NCBI GenBank assembly: GCA_023392285.1
Contig: JAEVZK010000081.1
Location: 1 to 55,133, forward strand
Direction of reading: 5' to 3'
Source: Armatimonadota bacterium
Lineage (GTDB): Bacteria; Armatimonadota; Fimbriimonadia; Fimbriimonadales; Fimbriimonadaceae
DNA length: 55,133 bases
Positions 31,388 through 39,030 of this stretch are shown here, in pieces; the first letter of the stretch is position 1; the number at the start of each line of letters is the position of its first letter. The notes beneath the pieces were generated by a model. It was not told where the DNA came from. It was given only the letters and a program-made list of their open reading frames with translations, and did not search any database. Position numbers and translations under genes: made by a program.

Positions 31388-32013
31388 TGATCTTGAACGA
31401 GTTTATCCAGCTTCTCGTGTAGATGGTGAATCTCTAACTCAGCCTTAAGATTGATTTTGTAGTCGTTTTCCCCTCTCGCCCGGTCGCGTTCTTCCTGCCG
31501 GTTTTGGCTCATCATGATCACTGGCGCTTGAAGGGCTGCGATGCACGAAAGAACTAGATTTAAGAAGATAAACGGATAAGCGTCAAACGCGTGGTTTCTG
31601 AGAACAAGGTTCACTCCGATCCAAAAGAGGAGAAAGAGGAGAAAAGAGATAATGAATGGCCAACTACCTCCGAACGCAGCGATTTTGTCAGAAAGTCTCT
31701 CGCCAAACGTGAGCTGCTTTTCGAACATCTGATCGACGTTTTGGGTGAGAATTTCCTGATCGCGCAAACTCTTTGCCACGTCGCGGTTCAGCGAGTGCAC
31801 TTCGGAGGCATCGTGGACGAGAAGCGCTTCAACATGTTCCATGCGCAGACGATTGAGCTCATCGAGCGAGACGTACCCATTCGGGTCCCACTCTTTGCAA
31901 AGTTTCTTACATTCCTTAAGAAGTGAATCTCGCACCAGATCCGCGGGAATTACTTCATCCATCGGAAGCTCTTTCCCAGTGAGTTGACAACGCACAATTC
32001 TTTCTGTTTTCAT
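31315..32013 (-). CDS. DUF1003 membrane protein
   Basis: A 232-aa protein with the DUF1003 arrangement: two transmembrane helices (about residues 118-138 and 146-168) followed by the conserved MMSQNRQEERDRARGENDY segment and a coiled-coil tail. The N-terminal 110 residues are soluble and helical. The start was set at ATG 32013 (MKTERIVRCQ). The function of the family is unknown. The start is 47 bp from the divergent aroC start. Confidence 0.85.
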   Translation of the reverse strand: MKTERIVRCQLTGKELPMDEVIPADLVRDSLLKECKKLCKEWDPNGYVSLDELNRLRMEHVEALLVHDASEVHSLNRDVAKSLRDQEILTQNVDQMFEKQLTFGERLSDKIAAFGGSWPFIISFLLFLLFWIGVNLVLRNHAFDAYPFIFLNLVLSCIAALQAPVIMMSQNRQEERDRARGENDYKINLKAELEIHHLHEKLDKLVQDQWKHLLEIQQMQMDMIEEMSRKKA

Positions 32014-32060
32014 AACCCTCGTGAGAAGAGACAGATTTGGGTTCGGATAGAATTCCTGCT

Positions 32061-33155
32061 GTGTCCAGTAATTTTGGAACTCTCTTCCGAATCTCAACTT
32101 GGGGGGAATCTCACGGGGGAGGGGTCGGAGTTGTTGTGGACGGATGCCCTCCCAATCTCTCGATTTCTCGGGAGGAGATTCAATTTGAACTTGACCGCCG
32201 TCGTCCTGGGCAATCGAAGATCGTCACTCAGCGAAAGGAATCGGATTCCGTTCAGATCCTGAGCGGAGTTCAAGACGGTAGGACGCTCGGAACGCCCATC
32301 TCTTTGCTGGTGAAGAACGAAGACGCTCGATCGCGTGATTATGATGAGCTGAAAGAAAAATATCGGCCTTCTCATGCGGACTTCACCTACGATCAAAAGT
32401 ACGGAATTCGAGATGTTTCGGGCGGTGGACGAGCGTCGGCGCGCGAAACCATTGGAAGAGTTGCGGCGGGGGCCATTGCGAAGGCGCTTCTCCGAAGGTG
32501 GGACGTGGAGGTCATCGCCTACGTCGAGCAAGTCGGAGAAGTAAACGCAGAGATCGATCCTTCCGAGATCACTCTAGCAGCCGTAGAGTCGAATATTGTT
32601 CGCTGTCCCGATCCCAATGCAGCGGCCCGCATGATTGACTTGATCGAAACCGTTCGAAAGGAAGGCGATTCGCTGGGAGGAGTAATCGGGTGCGTTGCTC
32701 GCGGGGTTCCGTCTGGATGGGGAGAACCGGTATTCGACAAGCTAGAGGCGGATTTGGCGAAGGCGGTGATGTCTCTGCCAGCCTGCAAAGGTTTTGAAGT
32801 TGGAAGCGGGTTTCGCGGCGTGACGATGCGTGGCAGCCAGCACAATGACCCGTTCCGGGCGACCGACGACAAGCGGGTTTATACCCCGACGAATCTAAGC
32901 GGGGGCATTCAGGGCGGAATTTCCAACGGCATGCCGATTACCATGAGGGCGGCTTTCAAGCCGACGGCCACCATCATGTCCTCTCAAGACACGGTGAATC
33001 GAAATCACGAGAATACGACGATCAGCGGGCGTGGACGTCACGATCCTTGCGTGCTTCCGCGAGCAGTACCCATGGTCGAAGCGATGGTCGCGCTCGTGTT
33101 GGCCGACCATGCGCTTCGCCAGTTGGCGCTTACTTCTTCGTCCGCCGCCGAATGA
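32061..33155 (+). CDS. aroC: Chorismate synthase
   Basis: A 364-aa enzyme catalysing the last shikimate-pathway step, 5-enolpyruvylshikimate-3-phosphate to chorismate, with reduced FMN. The GTG start at 32061 gives MSSNFGTLFRISTWGESHG, the family-typical N-terminus; the longer frame to 32037 uses TTG. Signatures are GESHG, SGGGRASARETIGRVAAGA and TNLSGGIQGGISNG. The gene converges on the PEP-CTERM protease and overlaps its stop by 26 bp. Confidence 0.96.
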   Translation: MSSNFGTLFRISTWGESHGGGVGVVVDGCPPNLSISREEIQFELDRRRPGQSKIVTQRKESDSVQILSGVQDGRTLGTPISLLVKNEDARSRDYDELKEKYRPSHADFTYDQKYGIRDVSGGGRASARETIGRVAAGAIAKALLRRWDVEVIAYVEQVGEVNAEIDPSEITLAAVESNIVRCPDPNAAARMIDLIETVRKEGDSLGGVIGCVARGVPSGWGEPVFDKLEADLAKAVMSLPACKGFEVGSGFRGVTMRGSQHNDPFRATDDKRVYTPTNLSGGIQGGISNGMPITMRAAFKPTATIMSSQDTVNRNHENTTISGRGRHDPCVLPRAVPMVEAMVALVLADHALRQLALTSSSAAE

Positions 33156-34329
33156 GGCCCAGCGCCGCAATACCGAGAGTAATCAACGTAGCAGGTTCCG
33201 GCACGGTCGCCATTCCCGTAAGCAAGAGGTTGTAGTTGCCGGTCGAGCTGCCAATACCGTTCACTCGGATATAGTAGGTGCCCGCCGTGTTCACCGGAAT
33301 GTTGAGGAGCAGCGAGTCATTGCTGTATCCTCCACCTGCGAAGATCGAGTTTCCGCTGAAACTGATGTCATCGTTGGTTGCCATTTGGGTGCCGCTGCTG
33401 TTGAACATGGTCAGCACCGAATCCAGCGAACTGATTCCTACCACGTTGGCCATGATGTTCGCTGTTAGGAGCGAGCCCGCAGTCATCTGAACGGCGTACC
33501 AGTCTTGCTGGCCAGAGGCACCGATGCCACCGGCGATGTTTACGGCATTGATCGCTGAAATCGGCAAAAATTGGCCGTTCAACGTCTGCGCGGTGCCTTG
33601 TGTGTTATGAGTTCCGTTTGTCTCATTAACGGTCAAGCCTAACGATGGAGCAACTCCCGATGCGTATTCCAGCTTTACCTTCTCAAGTTGACCAAAGCTG
33701 CGCGGAGTGGCGCGCTGCGTGGTCGTGAGACCAGTTTGGCCAGTGGCCATGATGTGCGTGTTTTGGATCCCGCCCGTGTTCGAGTAATTCGCAGGGGTGA
33801 TGCCAGGATCGCCGTAATCGTCGTAGTGTTGAAGACCGAGATTGTGTCCGAGTTCGTGTGCGCTCGTGCCGTATAGACCCGTTGCCAGTCTCGTCAGATT
33901 AGTAGCTCGAGAGAACGAACCAGCATTGATCTGATCATCGAAATTTCGGACGTAAATGTCGGCATTGTCATTCTTGAAGCCGTTGCGCCAGTCGACTCGA
34001 TCAGCCTGTCCGTAGAGACCCGAGCTCGACGTGGTGTTGCCGTAAGTCAGCCGGTGATAGTCACCGGAGATGGGCTGGGTCGTGGTGAAGGTCGTGAGAA
34101 AACCCGCGTAGACGCTCTGCAGTCCGGCGAGGACGTTGTCCCGAATCTGCTGGCGCTCCGACGAGGTCAAGCCTTGCCCCGATCCATAGCCCGCGCCTTG
34201 CCAAGCCAAGTCCATCTGAGAGTCCGCATTGGCCCAGTTCAGCCAAACCGTAGTCTGCGCCCCAGCTAAGCCTACGCAAGATGCCAGCGCCACTAACACG
34301 ACGCTTCGCTTCAGTCGAATGCTCTTCAT
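33130..34329 (-). CDS. Secreted matrixin-like metalloprotease with PPC domain and PEP-CTERM anchor
   Basis: A 399-aa protein starting at ATG 34329 behind GGAGAGG. It has a signal peptide (about residues 1-24), a metalloprotease domain with zinc motif H158-ELG-H162-x5-H168 and Met-turn HIMATG, then a pre-peptidase C-terminal (PPC-like) domain (about 270-375, DWYAVQMTAGSLL). The end is a complete PEP-CTERM sorting signal: VPEPA, a hydrophobic helix and RRRTKK. It is therefore exported and probably processed by an exosortase, so it implies an exopolysaccharide or exosortase system elsewhere in the genome. Confidence 0.93.
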   Translation of the reverse strand: MKSIRLKRSVVLVALASCVGLAGAQTTVWLNWANADSQMDLAWQGAGYGSGQGLTSSERQQIRDNVLAGLQSVYAGFLTTFTTTQPISGDYHRLTYGNTTSSSGLYGQADRVDWRNGFKNDNADIYVRNFDDQINAGSFSRATNLTRLATGLYGTSAHELGHNLGLQHYDDYGDPGITPANYSNTGGIQNTHIMATGQTGLTTTQRATPRSFGQLEKVKLEYASGVAPSLGLTVNETNGTHNTQGTAQTLNGQFLPISAINAVNIAGGIGASGQQDWYAVQMTAGSLLTANIMANVVGISSLDSVLTMFNSSGTQMATNDDISFSGNSIFAGGGYSNDSLLLNIPVNTAGTYYIRVNGIGSSTGNYNLLLTGMATVPEPATLITLGIAALGLIRRRTKK

Positions 34330-34444
34330 AATCCTCTCCATCCCCGCAGCAAATGCTGCAAAATAATTCCATCTAATATATCCGATATATCGCGCAGTCG
34401 CACCAACATTTTTTCTAAGCTGGCAAAAGGTAATCTTTACCCTC

Positions 34445-35287
34445 ATGAAGATCCGATTGGGCCACAGTCCAGACTCCGATGATGCGTTTATGTTTTGGGG
34501 ACTCGCCAATGGCCAAGTCGAATCAAAATACGAATTCGAGCACATCCTCAAGGATATCCAGACCCTCAACGAGTGGGCTATGGAAGGGAAGCTCGAATCG
34601 ACCGCAGTCTCCGTCCACGCGTTCGCATACGTGGCCGACAAGTACGCGCTCCTTCGACACGGCGGTTCCTTTGGAGACGACTATGGCCCAATGGTCGTCG
34701 CCGTGCGTCACATTCCCGTAGAGGAGTTGAAAGACCTCACGATCGCTGTTCCCGGCAAGCTAACCTCAGCATATCTGGAACTTTGCCTATGGTTTGAAGA
34801 GACCTATGGCCACGGAGTGCGCCCCCGATTCGAGGTCGTTCCGTTCGACGAGATCATTCCCCAAGTTAAAGCAGGGAAGTTCGAAGCTGGCCTCATCATC
34901 CACGAGGGCCAACTCACCTACAAGGAAGAAGGTCTTGAATTGATCGTCGATCTGGGTGTTTGGTGGAAGCAACTCACTGGATTGCCGCTGCCGTTGGGCG
35001 TCAACGTGGTGCGAAAGGATCTCGGAGAGGAAGTCGTCCAAGATGTCAGTCGCTGCATGCGGGAAAGCATCACCGCCGGCCTTACCAACCGCGCTAAGGC
35101 TCTCGATTATGCCCTCCAGTTCGCTCGCGGCATGGACGTTTCGACGAGCGACGAGTTTGTAGGTATGTACGTGAACGAACGCACTCTCGATATGGGCGAA
35201 GAAGGCGTCGCGGCCATCAAGCTCCTCCTGAAAAAGGGCGCTGAAGCTGGGCTCGTTCCGAAGGTCGAAGTGGAAGTCGTCGATTAG
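34445..35287 (+). CDS. mqnD: MqnD-like protein (futalosine menaquinone pathway)
   Basis: A 280-aa periplasmic-binding-protein-fold enzyme of the MqnA/MqnD group. The N-terminus LGHSPDSDDAFMFWGL matches the MqnD start (usually SPCPNDTF-like). The AVPGKLTSAYLEL loop and IIHEGQLTY fit the dihydroxynaphthoate-forming enzyme that cleaves cyclic dehypoxanthine futalosine. No other mqn gene is in the window. MqnA or an uncharacterised relative is the alternative. Confidence 0.8.
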   Translation: MKIRLGHSPDSDDAFMFWGLANGQVESKYEFEHILKDIQTLNEWAMEGKLESTAVSVHAFAYVADKYALLRHGGSFGDDYGPMVVAVRHIPVEELKDLTIAVPGKLTSAYLELCLWFEETYGHGVRPRFEVVPFDEIIPQVKAGKFEAGLIIHEGQLTYKEEGLELIVDLGVWWKQLTGLPLPLGVNVVRKDLGEEVVQDVSRCMRESITAGLTNRAKALDYALQFARGMDVSTSDEFVGMYVNERTLDMGEEGVAAIKLLLKKGAEAGLVPKVEVEVVD

Positions 35288-35293
35288 GCGCAC

Positions 35294-35755
35294 GTGACCC
35301 TCGACTACACCAAGGATATTGCGATCATTGCGGGCGGCATTGTCGCCCTCACGACCTTTTTTACTGGCGTCGTCGAGTATGCGCGACAGTCCAACTTACG
35401 TCGGGTGGAGTATTTCATTCAAATGCGCCGCCGATTCCTGGAAACCCCAAGCTTTCAAGAGATTCTGCGCCTGATCACCACAGATGATGTCGGACTGCGT
35501 AACGTGCCCATCCAAGATCGGCGAAATTTCGGCGGATTTCTTGAGGAAGTCGCGCTGATGATGAACTCAAAGCTGATCACTAAGCGCGTCGCCCGTTACA
35601 TGTTTGGCCACTACGTCATCCTCACTGCGGACAGTGAACACTTTTGGCAAGGTTTGGATAGGGAAGGGGATTATTGGCAGCTCCTCAACTGGTTTGCCGA
35701 CGAGCTGCGCAAGATGAAATCGGTTCGAATCGAACCGATGAAACTGCGAATCTAA
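35294..35755 (+). CDS. Membrane-anchored protein of unknown function
   Basis: A 153-aa protein with a GTG start 6 bp after the mqnD stop, so it is probably in the same transcript. One N-terminal transmembrane helix (about 8-29) is followed by a cytoplasmic helical domain with Phe-, Trp- and Arg-rich sequence (EYFIQMRRRFLETPSFQEIL, HFWQGLDREGDYWQLL). It resembles DUF4760-type proteins in layout, but this is uncertain. A perfect 10-bp palindrome lies in its last codons (35719-35739). The end overlaps the convergent next gene by 4 bp. Confidence 0.65.
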   Translation: MTLDYTKDIAIIAGGIVALTTFFTGVVEYARQSNLRRVEYFIQMRRRFLETPSFQEILRLITTDDVGLRNVPIQDRRNFGGFLEEVALMMNSKLITKRVARYMFGHYVILTADSEHFWQGLDREGDYWQLLNWFADELRKMKSVRIEPMKLRI

Positions 35756-36276
35756 AATCGCACGGCGAGACTGACGCTGTAGCCGCTCAACCCTGACTTC
35801 GAAGCCAGGCTCCCCGCAATCTCTAGCGACGGAGAAAAGGTTGAAAGCCCACTCGTGAGGGGGATCGCTACGCCAAGCTGCGACACAAAACCGTTTATCG
35901 ATCCGAACTCGTGATTCCGAGCTTGGGCGGTGGCATATCCGACGCCGCCAAAGATCTCAAACTTTGATGCCGGCACCGAAGCTCGTCCAGTGAGCATGAA
36001 GCGATAGACATAGCCATCCAAATCGCTGCCGTGACTCAGCTGGCCACCTAGGAGAACGTCTCCGGTGAACGCGATGGTGACCAACGGGAGCTGCGTGAGA
36101 GGAAAATCAAATCCCAACTCTGGGCCCGCCAATTTTCTGGAGCCACTCACGCTGTCGATCGACCCACTCCAGCCATAACCCGCGCGCACCCGAATCCCGC
36201 CCAGGCCTGGAACTTGAGCCATCGCCGCGCCAGCGATCGCCACCGACATGCCCGCCACCAAGACTTCTTTTCTCAT
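35752..36276 (-). CDS. Exported, possibly outer-membrane beta-barrel protein
   Basis: A 174-aa protein starting at ATG 36276 behind AAGGGAAA, with a signal peptide (about residues 1-22, ending AAMAQ). The mature part is Gly-rich with alternating hydrophobic residues (VRAGYGWSGSIDS, TIAFTGDVLLGGQL, RFMLTGRASV, LEIAGSLASKSGLSGYSVSLAVRF), ending in F. These are features of small outer-membrane barrels. The function is not recognised. Confidence 0.65.
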   Translation of the reverse strand: MRKEVLVAGMSVAIAGAAMAQVPGLGGIRVRAGYGWSGSIDSVSGSRKLAGPELGFDFPLTQLPLVTIAFTGDVLLGGQLSHGSDLDGYVYRFMLTGRASVPASKFEIFGGVGYATAQARNHEFGSINGFVSQLGVAIPLTSGLSTFSPSLEIAGSLASKSGLSGYSVSLAVRF

Positions 36277-36693
36277 GTGTGTTTCCCTTAATCGTTTCCT
36301 ATTTTTCAACGCATTATCGGGGATTGAGTTGCGAACGGCCACTCGACGACGTTGTTATGCGCCCCCGGATGACGGGCAGTTTGTTATGCCGAGCAAGGCC
36401 CAGGATGTACGAGAAACCTGGTGCGGATTGTTCGTCATTCCGAGCAAGCCCTAGCGCGTCGAGGAACCTGACTGGAGAGGTGAATTGCTTGGGGAGCGAG
36501 ATAGCGGTCACACCCAGCAGCTACTTAATGAGCAAGAACCAACGCCAATCAGATCCCTCTTTCGAGCCGAAGGTCGGCTCGAACTCGGGATGACGAGGCG
36601 AAACTCGCAGAGCCGGAGCAAGCTCCGGCGGGACAAAGCGGTGACAAGTCACCGCAGTCCAAATCGGTTGCGAACTCGCGGCGGATCCGTGGC
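36277..36693. other. Gene-free, repeat-rich stretch
   Basis: 417 bp without a supported gene. It contains two direct copies of a (GTCAT)TCCGAGCAAG...CGAGGAACCTG element (about 36386-36420 and 36435-36475), an inverted copy ending in a GATCCCTCTTTCGAG/CTCGGGATGACG segment (about 36545-36593, with an 8-bp stem CGAGCCGA/TCGGCTCG), and the paired palindromes listed separately. This looks like a landing site for several dispersed repeats. Confidence 0.6.
36612..36655. repeat. Paired REP-like palindromes, copy 2
   Basis: Two adjacent 18-bp palindromes, both with perfect 8-bp arms and an AA centre: GCCGGAGC AA GCTCCGGC (36612-36629) and GCGGTGAC AA GTCACCGC (36638-36655), separated by 8 bp. The second and its flanks match the element at 16229-16246 (AAAGCGGTGA...TCACCGCANTCCAAA). 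The double-hairpin form is typical of BIME-like repeats. Confidence 0.75.
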
Positions 36694-38172
36694 TTATTCG
36701 GAGTCGCTTCCGGCCCAAGGGGAGCTGTAATTGGGTGGCTCTTTGGTGATGCTGATGTCGTGGGGGTGGCTTTCACGAAGTCCGGCGTTGGTGATTTTGA
36801 GGAACTGAGCCGTCTCGCGAAGTTCTTCAAGGGTGTTCGCCCCGACATAGCCCATGCCGGATCGGAGGCCGCCAATGAGCTGGTTCATCGTCTCGCTGAT
36901 CGGGCCTTTGTAAGGCACTCGTCCCTCGACCCCTTCAGGAACGATGACTCCGCCAGCCTCTTTGACCTGCATATACCGATCGCTGGAGCCTTGCTTGAGC
37001 GCACCCATAGAGCCCATGCCGCGGTACACCTTGTAAGCGCGGTTTCGATAAATTTCGATCTCGCCAGGGCTCTCTTCGCAACCCGCGAACATATTGCCCA
37101 TCATCACCGAGGATGCTCCGGCCGCGAGGCATTTAACGACGTCGCCGCTGGAACGGATTCCGCCATCGGCGATCGTGGGAATTCCGAGTCGATTAGCCTC
37201 TTCACAGCATTCGAGGACGGCTTGAAATTGGGGTACGCCGACGCCCGCGACCACTCGGGTCGTGCAGATAGAGCCTGCGCCAATCCCAACCCTGAGGCCA
37301 TCCGCTCCCAGGCCGTGCAAATCCCTGACGGCTTCCTTGGTGGCGACGTTTCCGGCGATCACCTTAAGGTCGGGAAGCCGCTTCTTGAGCATGGCGAGGC
37401 AGTCCATCACGCCACGGCTGTGCCCGTGAGCGGCATCGATGACGACGAAATCCACACCTGCTTCCAGCAGAGCTTTCGACCGTTCATAGGGCTCACGGAG
37501 CGCTCCGATGGCCGCTCCGGCACAAAGGCGACCCTTCTCGTCCTTCGTCGCAAGTGGGTGCCGCTTGACCTTTTGGATGTCTTTGATCGTGATCAGACCC
37601 TGTAGCCGCCCGTCTTTATCGACGATCGGCAGCTTCTCGATCCGGTGGTCGGCGAGAATTGCTTCTGCTTGGTCGAGTGTCGTGCCAACTGGCGCAGTGA
37701 CCAAATTTGTGCTGGTCATCCTGCTGTTAATCGGTTTGGTGAACTCGCTTTCGAACCGAATATCGCGGTTGGTGAGAATTCCGACGAGCAGGCCAGTTGT
37801 GTCAACAATCGGGACACCACTGATATGAAATCGGTCCATCAGATCAATGGCGTCTTTGATCGACGCGCTAGGCTCAAGCTTGATGGGATTGGTGATGACG
37901 CCTGACTCGGACCTTTTGACGCGATCCACTTCTTCGGCTTGCTGCTCGATCGTCATGTTTCGGTGAATGACGCCGACGCCACCTTCTCGCGCAATGGCGA
38001 TCGCAAGCCTTGCGTCCGTGACGGTGTCCATGGGGGCGGAAGCGATCGGGATTCTAAGCTCGATTCCGTGCAAGAAAGTCGTGGAGGTATTCACCTCGCT
38101 TGGTAAGACGTGGGTGCGTTGAGGAATTAAAAGAACATCGTCGAAGCTAAGACCTTCACGAAAAGCTGGCAT
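36694..38172 (-). CDS. guaB: Inosine-5'-monophosphate dehydrogenase
   Basis: A 492-aa enzyme that oxidises IMP to XMP, the committing step to guanine nucleotides. The start was set at ATG 38172, preceded by GGAGGGCAA. The N-terminus is FREGLSFDDVLLIPQ. Two CBS domains (about residues 95-215) are inserted in the barrel. The catalytic Cys loop is GIGAGSICTTRVVAG, and MGSMGALK and ERYM-like flap residues follow. A flap and C-terminal K-loop are present (YKGPISETMNQLIGGLRSGMGY). Confidence 0.96.
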   Translation of the reverse strand: MPAFREGLSFDDVLLIPQRTHVLPSEVNTSTTFLHGIELRIPIASAPMDTVTDARLAIAIAREGGVGVIHRNMTIEQQAEEVDRVKRSESGVITNPIKLEPSASIKDAIDLMDRFHISGVPIVDTTGLLVGILTNRDIRFESEFTKPINSRMTSTNLVTAPVGTTLDQAEAILADHRIEKLPIVDKDGRLQGLITIKDIQKVKRHPLATKDEKGRLCAGAAIGALREPYERSKALLEAGVDFVVIDAAHGHSRGVMDCLAMLKKRLPDLKVIAGNVATKEAVRDLHGLGADGLRVGIGAGSICTTRVVAGVGVPQFQAVLECCEEANRLGIPTIADGGIRSSGDVVKCLAAGASSVMMGNMFAGCEESPGEIEIYRNRAYKVYRGMGSMGALKQGSSDRYMQVKEAGGVIVPEGVEGRVPYKGPISETMNQLIGGLRSGMGYVGANTLEELRETAQFLKITNAGLRESHPHDISITKEPPNYSSPWAGSDSE

Positions 38173-38251
38173 TTGCCCTCCTAGGCTTTTCACTTCATTT
38201 TGACATGGGATTGCCTTCCAATGCCGACTCAGATGATGTAATATCCCTCGC

Positions 38252-38617
38252 GTGAACGACATTCATGCTTGGGTAACGACAGCCCCCGGTTTTGACGGCT
38301 GTCGAGTGGTAAGAGGTCTTGGCCTCGTTCGCGGTATCACCGTACGCAGCCGATCCGTTTTTGGAAATATCGGCGCAAGCCTCCAGAGCCTTGCTGGCGG
38401 CAACATCACCCTTTACACCGAGTTGGCGGAAGCCTCTCGTAAGGAAGCATACGAACTGATGATCCAACATGCAGTGGCGCTCGGAGCTAACGCGGTCATT
38501 GCCACTCGCTACGACGCGACCGAGATCGCTCAGGGGATCACGGAAATGGTTTGCTATGGCACTGCGGTCGTAATCGAGGCGATTCCTCAACAACAGCAAC
38601 AGCAGCGACCGGTATAA
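38252..38617 (+). CDS. YbjQ/UPF0145 family protein
   Basis: A 121-aa YbjQ-like protein with a GTG start. Recognised blocks are VVRGLGLVRGITVRSRS near the N-terminus and EAYELMIQHAVALGANAVIATRYD near residues 65-90, both family-typical. The C-terminus has a Gln run (QQQQQQ) not usually part of the fold. The function of the family is unclear; members have been considered heavy-metal-binding. It is divergent from guaB with a 79-bp gap. Confidence 0.85.
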   Translation: MNDIHAWVTTAPGFDGCRVVRGLGLVRGITVRSRSVFGNIGASLQSLAGGNITLYTELAEASRKEAYELMIQHAVALGANAVIATRYDATEIAQGITEMVCYGTAVVIEAIPQQQQQQRPV

Positions 38618-38623
38618 AAACAA

Positions 38624-38652
38624 TGAGGCTCTGGCAAATTGCCAGAGCCTCA
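38624..38652 (-). terminator. Rho-independent terminator of rpsT
   Basis: A perfect 12-bp stem (TGAGGCTCTGGC and its complement, 5-nt loop). In the minus-strand RNA it is followed by UUGUUUUU. It lies between the convergent YbjQ and rpsT stops and terminates rpsT; in the other direction there is no T run. Confidence 0.88.
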
Positions 38653-38673
38653 CCAATTCTAGACTGATCCGTT

Positions 38674-38952
38674 TTAAGCTGATTCGGCAGCGGCGGCTTT
38701 GTTAGCGGCTTTAGCTACGCGACTCATCCTGCGGGCGGCCTGATTCTTATGGATGATGCCTCTTTGAGCAGCTTTATCGAGCATCTTCTGCGCGAGGCTC
38801 AAGGCTGCGGTGGCTGACTGCTGATCCTCGCCAGCGGCTGCCACTTTGGCCTTCTTGACGTAGGTCTTCAGCGCGGTCTTGGTCGTCTTGTTGCGAACCG
38901 TACGCTTCGCGGTTCTGCGCAAATCTTTCTTGCTCGATTTCTTGTTTGCCAT
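38674..38952 (-). CDS. rpsT: 30S ribosomal protein S20
   Basis: A 92-aa Lys/Arg-rich S20 with MANKKSSKKDLRRT at the N-terminus and the conserved GIIHKNQAARRMSR block. It binds 16S rRNA early in 30S assembly. It is monocistronic, with its own TATAAT promoter and terminator. Confidence 0.96.
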   Translation of the reverse strand: MANKKSSKKDLRRTAKRTVRNKTTKTALKTYVKKAKVAAAGEDQQSATAALSLAQKMLDKAAQRGIIHKNQAARRMSRVAKAANKAAAAESA

Positions 38953-38975
38953 AGCTTAAATTGGTTAGGTGAAGG

Positions 38976-38981
38976 ATTATA
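38976..38981 (-). promoter_or_regulatory. rpsT: rpsT promoter -10 box
   Basis: A perfect TATAAT on the minus strand, 23 bp upstream of the rpsT ATG. No good -35 is seen. A CCTCTTT/AAAGAGG inverted repeat lies immediately upstream and may serve as terminator for the preceding gene or as an operator. Confidence 0.6.
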
Positions 38982-39030
38982 CCTCTCTTTTCAAAGAGGG
39001 GAGCAGACTGACCCGCCCCTCCCCTTCGGT

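Noticed and set aside
32055..32062. EF-hand-like DPNGYVSLDEL in the DUF1003 protein (31315-32013)
   Set aside because: The spacing lacks the Gly at position 6 and a second acidic ligand in register, so calcium binding is not supported.
34330..34641. N-terminal extension of the PEP-CTERM protease
   Set aside because: The extension runs through the divergent mqnD start. The signal peptide begins at 34329 behind GGAGAGG.
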